Source of the DNA: Variovorax sp. J2L1-78
Lineage (GTDB): Bacteria; Pseudomonadota; Gammaproteobacteria; Burkholderiales; Burkholderiaceae_C
Assembly: GCF_030317205.1 (NCBI RefSeq)
Contig: NZ_JASZYB010000002.1
Location: 672,501-736,500 of the forward strand
DNA length: 64,000 nt
Direction of reading: 5' to 3'
Shown here: positions 1 to 11,654 of the stretch, piece after piece
How the letters are laid out: every line of letters begins with the position of its first letter
How positions within the stretch are numbered: the stretch's first letter is position 1
Made by a program: the position numbers and the translations under genes
The notes under the pieces: model-generated
What the model was told of the DNA's origin: nothing
What the model saw: the letters and a program-made list of their open reading frames with translations, nothing else
Database searches by the model: none

Positions 1-505
1 GCATGACCACCACCGAGCTGAACGCGGCCAGCACGCCAGCGCCCACGACCACCGTGAACAGGGTCGACTTGATGCGCGCCTTCCAGAACGGCAGGCCCCG
101 CTCGATGCCGTAGGCACGGTTCAGTGCCGAGCGCACCGCCTGCATGCCGGACGAGGCGGTCCACAGCGTGGCGAGCACGCCGATCGTCAGCAGCGCCTGG
201 TTGCGCTGGGCCAGCACCTGCCGGATGACGGGCTGCATGGCGTCGCGCACCACCTGCGGCGCATAGCCGATCACGCGTTCGACCAGGGCCGCCGCGTCGC
301 CCGGCTGCCCGACGAAACCGGCCGCGGCCGACAGCAGGATCAGCAAGGGGAACATTGCCAGCACCGACGAGAACGCGAGGCTGCCTGCCTGGTTGGCGCT
401 CTGGTGGACGATGTAGTTGTGGATGGCCCTCACGATCACGCCGAGTCCCGGCGTGGCCAGGACCGTGCGCTGCACGCGCTGCGCCGTGTCGCCGAGCCAG
501 CTCAT
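1..505 (-). CDS. YihY/BrkB-family inner-membrane protein (3' end cut by window)
   Basis: The first 168 residues are present; the C-terminus lies outside the window. The start is an ATG at 505, 29 bp downstream of the gyrB stop on the same strand. The protein begins with a soluble stretch (MSWLGDTAQRVQRT), followed by the characteristic family segment with NQAGSLAFSSVLAMFPLL, a first membrane span around residues 44-62, an amphipathic loop, a second span near residues 110-122 (LLTIGVLATLWTASSG) and a third at the window edge. The pattern of a conserved SLAF/P-L span then a W-T-A-S-x-G-x-x span is typical of the YihY/virulence factor BrkB family, formerly mis-called ribonuclease BN. Function is not established for the family. 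It follows gyrB closely and may be read through from it. Confidence 0.8.
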   Translation of the reverse strand, partial: MSWLGDTAQRVQRTVLATPGLGVIVRAIHNYIVHQSANQAGSLAFSSVLAMFPLLILLSAAAGFVGQPGDAAALVERVIGYAPQVVRDAMQPVIRQVLAQRNQALLTIGVLATLWTASSGMQAVRSALNRAYGIERGLPFWKARIKSTLFTVVVGAGVLAAFSSVVVM

Positions 506-533
506 GGGCGCTGGTGTCCGGCCAGCATCATCA

Positions 534-4362
<3,829 letters not shown>

Positions 4363-4430
4363 CTCTTACCTCTTCCTCGTTTCGTTCGATTCGTTACTTG
4401 TGCAGTGCCGAGATTAGCCGGTGCCGGTGA

Positions 4431-5810
4431 CTAGCCCTTGAGGGTCTGTTCGAGCACGTGGAGCTGCTGGTTGAGCTCGGTGAGCTGCTGGCGCTCGCCC
4501 GAGATCTTGCGCACCGCGTGCAACACCGTCGTGTGGTCGCGGCCACCGAAGAGTTCGCCGATTTCCGGCAGGCTCTTCTGTGTCAGCTCCTTGGCCAGGT
4601 ACATCGCGATCTGCCGCGGCCGCGCGATGCTGGCCGGGCGCTTCTTGCTGTACATGTCGGCGACCTTGATCTTGTAGTAGTCGGCCACCGTCTTCTGGAT
4701 GTTCTCCACCGAGATCTGCCGGTTCTGGATCGACAGCAGGTCGCGCAGCGCCTCGCGCGCCAGGGCGATCGAGATCTCCTTCTGGTTGAAGCGCGAGTAC
4801 GCCAGGATCTTGCGCAGCGCGCCTTCGAGTTCGCGCACGTTCGAGCGCACGTTCTTGGCGACGAAGAAGGCCACTTCTTCCGGCATCTCGGCCGATTCGG
4901 CCCGCGCCTTGTTGATCAGGATGGCCACGCGCATCTCGAGCTCGGGCGGCTCGATGGCCACGGTCAGTCCCGAATCGAAACGCGACACCAGCCGCTCGTG
5001 GATGTCGGCGAGGCCCTTCGGGTAGGTGTCGCTCGTCATCACGATGTGCGACTTCTTGGCCAGCAGCGCCTCGAACGCGTTGAAGAATTCTTCCTGCGTG
5101 CGGTCCTTGTTGGCGAAGAACTGCACGTCGTCGATCAGCAGCAGGTCCAGCGAGTGGTACCGCTCCTTGAACTCGTCGAAGGTCTTGCGCTGGTAGGCTT
5201 TGACCACATCCGACACGAACTGCTCGGCGTGGATGTAGAGAACTTTGGAATCGGGTCGGTCGGCGAGCAGCCGATTGCCCACGGCGTGCATCAGGTGGGT
5301 CTTGCCCAGCCCGACCCCGCCGTAGATGAACAGCGGGTTGTACAGATGCCCTGGCATGCCCGACACGTGCATGGCTGCCGCGCGCGCCATGCGGTTGGCC
5401 GTGCCCTCGACCAGGGTGTCGAAGGTGAGGCCGGAATTCAGGCGATTCTTGAAGGCGGCCGAGGCCGCATCCTCGCCCAGGCCGGCCACGTCACGCGGCA
5501 CATCCGTTTCGGCCATGACGGCCACGGGTGCACTGCGCACGGGCGCTTCCCGCGGAGCAAGCGCTAACTCGACATGCACCGATTGGCCGTAGATCTTCTC
5601 GGCCATGGCCGAGATCTTGCTGGCGTACTGGGCCCGGATCCAGTCGAGCTTGAAACGGTTCGCGACGAACACGGTCATGCGTGACAGGTCGTCCGTGACC
5701 TGTGCGGTCAGCGGCTTGATCCAGGTGTTGAACTGTTGCTCGGACAGCTCCTGCGCGAGCTGGTCGACGCAGGCCTGCCAGAGGCTGTCACCCGCGCCGT
5801 CGGTCGGCAT
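4431..5810 (-). CDS. dnaA: chromosomal replication initiator DnaA
   Basis: Binds DnaA boxes and melts the origin. The 459-residue protein shows domain I ([26 protein letters not shown]), a short domain II, the AAA+ domain III with Walker [11 protein letters not shown] and Walker [10 protein letters not shown], and domain IV with the DNA-binding signature ([10 protein letters not shown]). It begins at ATG 5810; no strong ribosome site is visible. Two matches to the DnaA box lie 49 and 99 bp upstream, consistent with autoregulation and/or an adjacent origin. Confidence 0.98.
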   Translation of the reverse strand: MPTDGAGDSLWQACVDQLAQELSEQQFNTWIKPLTAQVTDDLSRMTVFVANRFKLDWIRAQYASKISAMAEKIYGQSVHVELALAPREAPVRSAPVAVMAETDVPRDVAGLGEDAASAAFKNRLNSGLTFDTLVEGTANRMARAAAMHVSGMPGHLYNPLFIYGGVGLGKTHLMHAVGNRLLADRPDSKVLYIHAEQFVSDVVKAYQRKTFDEFKERYHSLDLLLIDDVQFFANKDRTQEEFFNAFEALLAKKSHIVMTSDTYPKGLADIHERLVSRFDSGLTVAIEPPELEMRVAILINKARAESAEMPEEVAFFVAKNVRSNVRELEGALRKILAYSRFNQKEISIALAREALRDLLSIQNRQISVENIQKTVADYYKIKVADMYSKKRPASIARPRQIAMYLAKELTQKSLPEIGELFGGRDHTTVLHAVRKISGERQQLTELNQQLHVLEQTLKG

Positions 5811-5858
5811 GGGCAGTGAGAAAGGGGCGTCCCTCGGTCATTTTTCTGGTTGTCGTGT

Positions 5859-5867
5859 TGTGGATAG
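5859..5867 (-). promoter_or_regulatory. DnaA box (one mismatch)
   Basis: On the minus strand this reads CTATCCACA, one change from the consensus TTATCCACA. It lies 49 bp upstream of the dnaA start codon. Confidence 0.5.
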
Positions 5868-5908
5868 TTGCCTCGTCAGGGCGTCGGGCATTCTAACTTG
5901 TCAAAACC

Positions 5909-5917
5909 TTATCCACA
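5909..5917 (+). promoter_or_regulatory. DnaA box (perfect)
   Basis: TTATCCACA, an exact match to the high-affinity DnaA box, in the dnaA-rpmH gap. Confidence 0.7.
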
Positions 5918-5971
5918 CCCGGATTGGCGGTCGATTCGGCAACGCTTCCATGCCCTGGCAAAGGGCAGGAT

Positions 5972-6000
5972 TTGTTGGTTCGGCAAATGTTTGTGATAAT
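5972..6000 (+). promoter_or_regulatory. probable sigma-70 promoter of rpmH
   Basis: A GATAAT -10 (5995-6000) preceded by TGT (extended -10) has a weak TTGTTG -35 element at 5972-5977 with 17-bp spacing. Transcription would start near 6007, leaving a leader of about 85 nt before rpmH. Confidence 0.45.
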
Positions 6001-6091
6001 CGCGGGTTTCCCTGAAAACCTCTTGTGTGTTTCGGGGCGTCAACCCTCGCCGGCGCAATCGATCATCGGCGGGTTCCTAGGAAAAAGCATC

Positions 6092-6226
6092 ATGAAACGC
6101 ACTTACCAAGCCTCCAAAGTCCGCCGCGCCCGTACCCACGGCTTCCTGGTCCGCATGAAGACCCGCGGCGGCCGTGCCGTCATCAACGCTCGCCGCGCCA
6201 AGGGCCGCAAGCGTCTGGCCGTCTAA
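6092..6226 (+). CDS. rpmH: 50S ribosomal protein L34
   Basis: The 44-residue basic protein [18 protein letters not shown]...GRKRLAV is the complete L34, one of the smallest large-subunit proteins, rich in Arg and Lys. The ATG at 6092 has AGGA about 10 nt upstream. It heads the conserved rpmH-rnpA-yidD-yidC-mnmE cluster that sits next to dnaA in most proteobacteria. Confidence 0.98.
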   Translation: MKRTYQASKVRRARTHGFLVRMKTRGGRAVINARRAKGRKRLAV

Positions 6227-6302
6227 GGCCCGACCGACGGCACCCTTGCAGGATTCGCCGCTTCCGTCCGCAGCCCCGCGTGGCGCACTGCGGGCGGGTT
6301 CC

Positions 6303-6692
6303 ATGCAGCGGCTCCAGACCCGCGCGCAGTTCCAGGCCGTCCTCGCTGGTGCCACCGTGGCGCGCACCGCCCACTTCGCCTTGCACCGCTGCACGCTCGA
6401 CGCGCCAGCCGGGGCCGAGTCGCTGTTCGGCAGCGCGCGCGACGTGTGGGTGGGCGCCATGGTGCCCAAACGCTGGGCTCGCCGCGCGGTCACGCGCAAT
6501 GCCATCAAGCGACAGATCTATACCGTGAGCGCCTTGGCCGAAGCTTCGCTGCCGCCTGCTGCGCACGTGGTGCGTCTGCGCGCCGGTTTCGACCGCAAGC
6601 AATTCGTGAGCGCCACGTCGGACAAGCTCAAGGCGGCCGTGCGCGCCGAACTCCAGCAACTGCTCCAGCGGGCCCAAGCGGCGCGTCCATGA
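6303..6692 (+). CDS. rnpA: ribonuclease P protein component
   Basis: Protein cofactor of RNase P, which trims 5' leaders of tRNA precursors. From the ATG at 6303 (MQRLQTRAQFQAVL) the product is 129 residues, the usual size. The basic RNR-type signature is present in the form RRAVTRNAIKRQIY. The frame is open for 43 codons upstream, so an alternative non-ATG start is possible, but family members begin close to the chosen residue. The TGA stop overlaps the yidD start (ATGA), indicating translational coupling. Confidence 0.95.
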   Translation: MQRLQTRAQFQAVLAGATVARTAHFALHRCTLDAPAGAESLFGSARDVWVGAMVPKRWARRAVTRNAIKRQIYTVSALAEASLPPAAHVVRLRAGFDRKQFVSATSDKLKAAVRAELQQLLQRAQAARP

Positions 6693-6973
6693 TCCGGCGC
6701 GCGCTGATCGGCCTGGTCAAGGCCTACCGGTTGCTCCTGAGTCCCTGGCTCGGGCAGTCGTGCCGGTTCGAGCCGACCTGTTCCGTCTATGCCATCGAGG
6801 CGCTCGAGCGCCATGGCGCTGCCAAGGGCAGCTATCTCACCCTGCACCGCATCGCGCGCTGCCAGCCCTGGTGCCAGGGCGGCCACGATCCGGTGCCTCC
6901 CACGAAGGCCGGGCGCGACGCTTCGCGATCGCTGTTCGCCTTTCTCTCCTCCGACAAGAAGTCTTCTTCATGA
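6689..6973 (+). CDS. yidD: membrane protein insertion efficiency factor YidD
   Basis: Small 94-residue protein of the YidD family (DUF37), thought to assist YidC-dependent membrane insertion. It has the family core RLLLSPWLGQSCRFEPTCS and the three conserved cysteines (C-R-F-x-P-T-C, later C-x-P-W-C). It overlaps rnpA by 4 bp at its start and yidC by 4 bp at its end (ATGA), so the three genes are translationally coupled. The last 25 residues are polar and serine-rich, a common variable tail. Confidence 0.95.
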   Translation: MIRRALIGLVKAYRLLLSPWLGQSCRFEPTCSVYAIEALERHGAAKGSYLTLHRIARCQPWCQGGHDPVPPTKAGRDASRSLFAFLSSDKKSSS

Positions 6974-8727
6974 ACGATATTCGCCGCACCATCCTGCTGG
7001 TGATCTTTGGTTTCTCGCTGGTGATGCTGTGGGACCAGTGGCAGGTCTACAACGGCAACAAGCCGACCTTCCTGCCTTCGAGGACGACCCAGCCGGCCCC
7101 GCCGGCGGCGGGCACCGCCCCGACATCGCCCAAGGCCGCCAACGGTGCGCTTCCGACGGCTGCCGGCAGCACCGCGAGCGCGGCGGCGGTGCCCACGCAG
7201 GGCACACCGGCAGCGGCCGGCGAGAAGGTGAAGATCACGACGGACGTGTTCTCCGCGGTCATCGACGGCCAGGGCGGGACGCTGTCGGAGCTGCAGCTGC
7301 GCAAGTATGACGAGCAGACCAACAACGGCGGGTTGATCGAAACCTTCCACCGGCTCATCGGCAACCCGCCGGCACCCAACGTCATCAAGGACGTCACGCT
7401 GATGGAAGATGGCTCGCCGGCGACGCGCTATGTCGCGCAGACGGGCCTGCTCAACACCGTCGACAGCGGCGACCGCTTTCCCAACCACCTGACGCCGATG
7501 ACGCCGACGGCCGGCCCGCGCACGCTGGCAGACGGGCAGAACACGCTGGAGGTCGCGTTCGAGTCGCAACCCGCCGGCGGCCTCAAGTACGTCAAGACCT
7601 ATGTGTTCACCCGCGGCGACTACGCCATCCGCGTGAAGCACCAGGTGGTCAACGTGGGCGACCAGCCGCGCGACGCACAGCTGTACCTGCAGTTCGTGCG
7701 CCACGGCACCGTGGCCGCCGGCACCATGTTCGGCACCAACACCTTCACCGGCCCGGCGCTCTACACGGACGAGAAGAAGTTCCACAAGGTCGCGTTCGCC
7801 GACATCACGAAGAACAAAGCCGAACTGCCGCCGCCCGCCAACAACGGCTGGATCGCGATGGTGCAGCACTACTTCGTGTCGGCCTGGCTGCTCAATGTCC
7901 CCGGCAGCGACAACCTCAAGCGCGAATTCCGTGTGGCCGATCTGGGCAACAATCTGTACTCCGTGGCGATGGTGCTGCCGCTGCAGAAGCTGGCGCCGGG
8001 CGCGTCGCAGACGATCGACAGCAGCCTGTTCGCCGGCCCCGAAGAAGAGAAGAAGCTCGAGGCGCTCGCGCCCGGCCTCGAACTGGTCAAGGACTACGGC
8101 ATCTTCACGATCATCTCGAAGCCGCTGTACTGGCTGCTGAACCAGCTGCACGGCATCCTGGGCAACTGGGGCTGGGCCATCGTCGCGCTGGTCGTGCTGC
8201 TGAAGGCGGCCTTCTACTGGCTCAACGCCAAGGCCTACGCCAGCATGGCCAAGATGAAGGCCATCAATCCGAAGATCATGGAGATGCGCGAGCGGCTGAA
8301 AGACAAGCCGCAGGAGATGCAGCAGGAGATGATGCGCATCTACAAGACCGAGAAGGTCAACCCGATGGGTGGCTGCTTCCCCATCGTGATCCAGATTCCG
8401 GTGTTCATTGCGCTCTACTGGGTGCTGCTGTCGTCGGTCGAAATGCGCCACGCGCCCTGGATCGGCTGGATCCACGACCTTTCGGCGCCGGACCCCTGGT
8501 TCATCCTGCCCGTCATCATGACCGCCACCTCGCTGTTCCAGACCTGGCTCAACCCGACGCCGCCGGACCCGATGCAGGCCAAGCTGATGTGGATCATGCC
8601 GCTGGCCTTCAGCGTGATGTTCATCTTCTTCCCGGCCGGCCTTGTGCTGTACTGGATCACGAACAACACGCTGTCGATCGCGCAGCAGTGGTTCATCAAC
8701 AAGCGCCTGGGCGTCCTGGGCAAGTAG
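6970..8727 (+). CDS. yidC: membrane protein insertase YidC
   Basis: Inner-membrane insertase for Sec-dependent and Sec-independent proteins. The 585-residue protein starts at ATG 6970 ([20 protein letters not shown]), giving the N-terminal membrane anchor of the Gram-negative type. A Pro/Ala/Thr-rich linker covers residues 38-82, followed by the large periplasmic beta-domain, and the conserved five-helix C-terminal core with the cytoplasmic hairpin ([18 protein letters not shown]) and [21 protein letters not shown]. An intrinsic terminator follows the gene at 8755-8777. Confidence 0.98.
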   Translation: MNDIRRTILLVIFGFSLVMLWDQWQVYNGNKPTFLPSRTTQPAPPAAGTAPTSPKAANGALPTAAGSTASAAAVPTQGTPAAAGEKVKITTDVFSAVIDGQGGTLSELQLRKYDEQTNNGGLIETFHRLIGNPPAPNVIKDVTLMEDGSPATRYVAQTGLLNTVDSGDRFPNHLTPMTPTAGPRTLADGQNTLEVAFESQPAGGLKYVKTYVFTRGDYAIRVKHQVVNVGDQPRDAQLYLQFVRHGTVAAGTMFGTNTFTGPALYTDEKKFHKVAFADITKNKAELPPPANNGWIAMVQHYFVSAWLLNVPGSDNLKREFRVADLGNNLYSVAMVLPLQKLAPGASQTIDSSLFAGPEEEKKLEALAPGLELVKDYGIFTIISKPLYWLLNQLHGILGNWGWAIVALVVLLKAAFYWLNAKAYASMAKMKAINPKIMEMRERLKDKPQEMQQEMMRIYKTEKVNPMGGCFPIVIQIPVFIALYWVLLSSVEMRHAPWIGWIHDLSAPDPWFILPVIMTATSLFQTWLNPTPPDPMQAKLMWIMPLAFSVMFIFFPAGLVLYWITNNTLSIAQQWFINKRLGVLGK

Positions 8728-8754
8728 GCCCGGGCCCGACGCCGATCTGCTCCG

Positions 8755-8777
8755 AGGGCCGCGCAAGCGGCCCTTTT
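8755..8777 (+). terminator. intrinsic terminator after yidC
   Basis: A 7-bp GC-rich stem (gggccgc / gcggccc) with a GCAA tetraloop, extended by one A-T pair, is followed by TTTT. It separates the rpmH-rnpA-yidD-yidC transcript from mnmE, which starts 30 bp later. Confidence 0.85.
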
Positions 8778-8807
8778 CCATGGCAACTGCGAAACAATAG
8801 GTCTTCC

Positions 8808-10214
8808 ATGCTGGCCCGTTCCACCGACCCGATCGTCGCCATCGCCACCGCACCCGGACGCGGTGCGGTCGGCATCGTGCGTGTTTCGGGCCGCGCGCTC
8901 GGCCCGCTGATCGACGCCCTGTGCGGACGGCCGCTCAAGCCGCGCGAGGCCACCTACCTGCCCTTTCTCGATGCCGATGGCGAGGCCATCGACCGCGGGC
9001 TGGCGCTGCATTTCCCGGCGCCGCATTCCTTCACCGGGGAGGACGTGCTCGAACTGCAGGCCCACGGCGGTGCGGTCGTGCTGCAACTGTTGCTCGCGCG
9101 CTGCCTCGAGGCAGCCGCCGAGGTCGATGCGCCCAGCGGCAAGCCGAGGCTGCGCGGCCTGCGCGTGGCCGAGCCGGGCGAGTTCAGCCAGCGTGCCTTC
9201 CTCAACGGCAAGATCGATCTCGCGCAGGCCGAGGCGATCGCCGACCTGATCGACGCCAGCACCGAGGCCGCGGCCCGCAGCGCCGGCCGTTCGCTGTCGG
9301 GCGCCTTCTCGCGCGAGGTGCATGGGCTGCGCGACGCGCTGGTGCACCTGCGCATGCTGGTCGAGGCGACGCTGGACTTCCCCGAGGAAGACATCGACTT
9401 CCTCCAGAAGGCCGATGCCGCGGGCCAGCTCGCCGCGCTGCAGGCACAACTGGCCGCCGTCGGCGTGCGCGCGCGCCAGGGCGCGCTGCTGCGCGAAGGC
9501 ATCAAGGTCGTGATCGCCGGCCAGCCCAACGCAGGCAAGAGTTCGCTGCTCAACGCGCTCGCCGGCGCCGAGCTGGCCATCGTGAGCGCCGTGGCCGGCA
9601 CCACGCGCGACGTGGTGTCGCAGACCATCCAGATCCAGGGCGTGCCGCTGCACGTGGCCGACACCGCCGGGCTGCGCGACAGCAGCGACGAGGTCGAGCA
9701 GATCGGCGTGGCCCGCGCCTGGGGCCAGATCGACAGCGCCGACGCGGTGCTGTTCCTGCATGACCTGACCCGCACCGAGGCGCCGGCCTACGCGGCGGCG
9801 GATGCCGAGATCCTGCGCACCTTGCAGTCGCGTCTCGCGGCGGACGTGCCGGTGCTGGATGTCTGGAACAAGCAGGACGCGGCGTCGTCGCCGGCACCGG
9901 CCGGCGGCGTGGCGCTGTCTGCCAAGACGGGCGACGGCATCGAGGCGCTGCGCCAGCGCTTGCTGGAAATCGCCGGCTGGCAGTCGGTCCCCGAAGGCCT
10001 GTACCTGGCGCGGGCCCGCCACGTCGACGCCCTGGCGCGCGTGGCGCGGCATCTGGCGCAGGCCGGGGCGCACCTCGGCGCCCGCAACCCCGCGCTCGAC
10101 CTGCTGGCCGAGGAGCTGCGCCTGGCGCAGAACGCTCTGAACGAGATCACCGGCGAATTCGGCTCCGATGATTTACTGGGTGTGATTTTTTCGCGATTCT
10201 GCATAGGAAAGTAG
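8808..10214 (+). CDS. mnmE: tRNA modification GTPase MnmE
   Basis: With MnmG it installs the 5-carboxymethylaminomethyl group on wobble uridine 34 of several tRNAs. The start is the ATG at 8808 ([21 protein letters not shown]), giving 468 residues. Visible are the N-terminal folate-binding domain, the helical domain, the inserted G domain with [12 protein letters not shown] (P-loop), the potassium-loop/switch segment AGTTRD, DTAGLR, and the terminal FCIGK with the catalytic cysteine. All key residues are present. Confidence 0.98.
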   Translation: MLARSTDPIVAIATAPGRGAVGIVRVSGRALGPLIDALCGRPLKPREATYLPFLDADGEAIDRGLALHFPAPHSFTGEDVLELQAHGGAVVLQLLLARCLEAAAEVDAPSGKPRLRGLRVAEPGEFSQRAFLNGKIDLAQAEAIADLIDASTEAAARSAGRSLSGAFSREVHGLRDALVHLRMLVEATLDFPEEDIDFLQKADAAGQLAALQAQLAAVGVRARQGALLREGIKVVIAGQPNAGKSSLLNALAGAELAIVSAVAGTTRDVVSQTIQIQGVPLHVADTAGLRDSSDEVEQIGVARAWGQIDSADAVLFLHDLTRTEAPAYAAADAEILRTLQSRLAADVPVLDVWNKQDAASSPAPAGGVALSAKTGDGIEALRQRLLEIAGWQSVPEGLYLARARHVDALARVARHLAQAGAHLGARNPALDLLAEELRLAQNALNEITGEFGSDDLLGVIFSRFCIGK

Positions 10215-10285
10215 TACATCCCCGGACACAAGCGTGTGACATTTGTCTACATTTACGGTTCTCACCGAACACAGGAGACCGGACC

Positions 10286-10753
10286 ATGTCTTCCGCCATC
10301 CAGGCGCTGTGCCGTGCGGTCACGCACAACACGAGCTACGACGCCTTTGCGCCAGCGCTGAATGCGCAGCAATGGGACTTGCTCGGCGAATACATGCAGG
10401 GCTTCGATCTGCCCGCCGGGCATGTGCTGATCAGCCAGGGTGCGCAGGACCGCACCCTGTTCTTCATCGAGAGCGGCACGCTCAGCGTGCACCTGGCCGG
10501 CAGCAAGGGCCAGATGCAGCTGGCTATCCTGAATCCGGGGGCGGTGGTCGGCGAAGGCTCCTTCTTCTCGCGGCTGCCGCGGTCCGCCAACGTGGTGGCC
10601 ATCGGCGCCGCGCGGGTCTGGCGGCTGACGCCGGTGCGCTTCGCCGAGATGTCGAACCGCCAGCCGAACCTGGCGCTGGAGATCGTGATCGCCCTCGGCG
10701 GCGTGATCGCCAAGCGCATGGTCGACCGGCTCAAGCGCGTCGCGGTGACCTGA
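10286..10753 (+). CDS. stand-alone cyclic-nucleotide-binding-domain protein
   Basis: A 155-residue protein that consists of one Crp-type beta-roll domain and lacks the C-terminal helix-turn-helix of transcription factors. The phosphate-binding cassette reads GEGSFFSRLPRSA (G89, E90, R99, S100, A101), so the glutamate and arginine that hold ribose and phosphate in true cNMP binders are kept, and nucleotide binding is possible. The ATG at 10286 has AGGAGA 8-13 nt upstream. The next gene, a zinc-ribbon membrane protein, begins 7 bp after the stop, so the two probably form an operon. The target of this sensor domain is unknown. Confidence 0.85.
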   Translation: MSSAIQALCRAVTHNTSYDAFAPALNAQQWDLLGEYMQGFDLPAGHVLISQGAQDRTLFFIESGTLSVHLAGSKGQMQLAILNPGAVVGEGSFFSRLPRSANVVAIGAARVWRLTPVRFAEMSNRQPNLALEIVIALGGVIAKRMVDRLKRVAVT

Positions 10754-10760
10754 GCGCGCG

Positions 10761-11630
10761 ATGGCATTGCTCTGCGTGGCCTGCCGCACGGAGAACCGTG
10801 ACGCGGCGAAGTTCTGCAAGGGGTGCGGCGGCAAGCTGGTGAGCCTGCCGCCACGTTCGGCCGCGGAAGCGGAGGCGCTCGACGACGCGTGGGGCGCCAC
10901 GGTCGTGGCGTCGCTGGACGACGGCCGCGCGCCGCCACCGCGTGCCGGTTCGCAGCCGGCGGCCCGTGCATCGCGCCCGTCGGCGCTGCGCAGCGCGTCT
11001 GCCGAGCCCTCCTCGCGTCCGCATCTGCTGGACGTGGCGCCGCGACCGCGCGACCGCAGCGTGTTCTGGGTGCTGCTGGCGGCCGCGGCCATCGTCGTCG
11101 CCACCGGCGGCTTGTATGTCTACCGCGGCCTGCATCGGCGGCCGGTGCCGGTGGTGGTGCAACCGCAGGCACAAGATCCGACGGCGGTACCCGTGTCGGC
11201 GCCTGCCTCCGCACCGGAGCCCGTCGTGTTGCCGGTCTCGGCCCCGGTGTCACCGGCCGAAGCGCTCCCCGTCGAAAAGACGGCCGCTGCCGCGCCTGCG
11301 CCCATGGCTTCTTCGCCGGCCGTCGCCGGCCCGTCCGCGGTGCCGGCAACACGGAAGCCGCGCAAGGCGGCGTCCGTGTCGGCGCCACCCGCCGCGGCAC
11401 CGCCCGTCGCCGCGGCACCGGCGGCGGCCGCGCCGTCGACGGTGCCAGTCGACCCGCCGCCGCCGGCCGACCCGGCGCAGGCCTGTGCCGGTCGCAACTT
11501 CATCGCCACGGCACAGTGCCTGGTCGTGCAATGCGCCAAGCCCGAGTTCAGCACCCATGCGCGCTGCGACGCGGTGCGCAAGCAGCAGCGCATCGACGAA
11601 GAGAAGCGCAATCCGACCAACGCCGCCTGA
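10761..11630 (+). CDS. zinc-ribbon, single-span membrane protein with Pro/Ala-rich tail
   Basis: A 289-residue protein of unknown function. It opens with a zinc ribbon (C5-V-A-C8 and C19-K-G-C22), followed by a polar linker, one membrane span near residues 95-118 (SVFWVLLAAAAIVVATGG), a long low-complexity Pro/Ala/Val region of about 125 residues, and a small C-terminal domain with four cysteines (ACAGRNFIATAQCLVVQCAK ... ARCD). The N-terminus should be cytoplasmic and the tail periplasmic. It starts 7 bp after a cyclic-nucleotide-domain gene, which suggests a two-gene signalling or envelope unit. The family of the C-terminal domain is not recognised. Confidence 0.75.
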   Translation: MALLCVACRTENRDAAKFCKGCGGKLVSLPPRSAAEAEALDDAWGATVVASLDDGRAPPPRAGSQPAARASRPSALRSASAEPSSRPHLLDVAPRPRDRSVFWVLLAAAAIVVATGGLYVYRGLHRRPVPVVVQPQAQDPTAVPVSAPASAPEPVVLPVSAPVSPAEALPVEKTAAAAPAPMASSPAVAGPSAVPATRKPRKAASVSAPPAAAPPVAAAPAAAAPSTVPVDPPPPADPAQACAGRNFIATAQCLVVQCAKPEFSTHARCDAVRKQQRIDEEKRNPTNAA

Positions 11631-11654
11631 AATTGCATCGATGCGCCGCGCGCA

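Larger units (their letters stand above)
5811..6091. other. dnaA-rpmH intergenic region, candidate oriC
   Basis: A 281-bp gap between the divergent dnaA and rpmH. It contains a perfect DnaA box (ttatccaca, 5909-5917, plus strand) and an opposite-strand box with one mismatch (tgtggatag, 5859-5867), 41 bp apart. AT-richer patches lie at 5890-5912 and 5968-6000, and a 6-bp hairpin (tgccct/agggca) at 5951-5967. Leftward dnaA-dnaN-gyrB and rightward rpmH-rnpA-yidC diverge from it, which fits bidirectional replication from here. Only two good boxes are visible, fewer than in many origins, so the gap may hold only part of oriC or only the dnaA control region. Confidence 0.55.
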
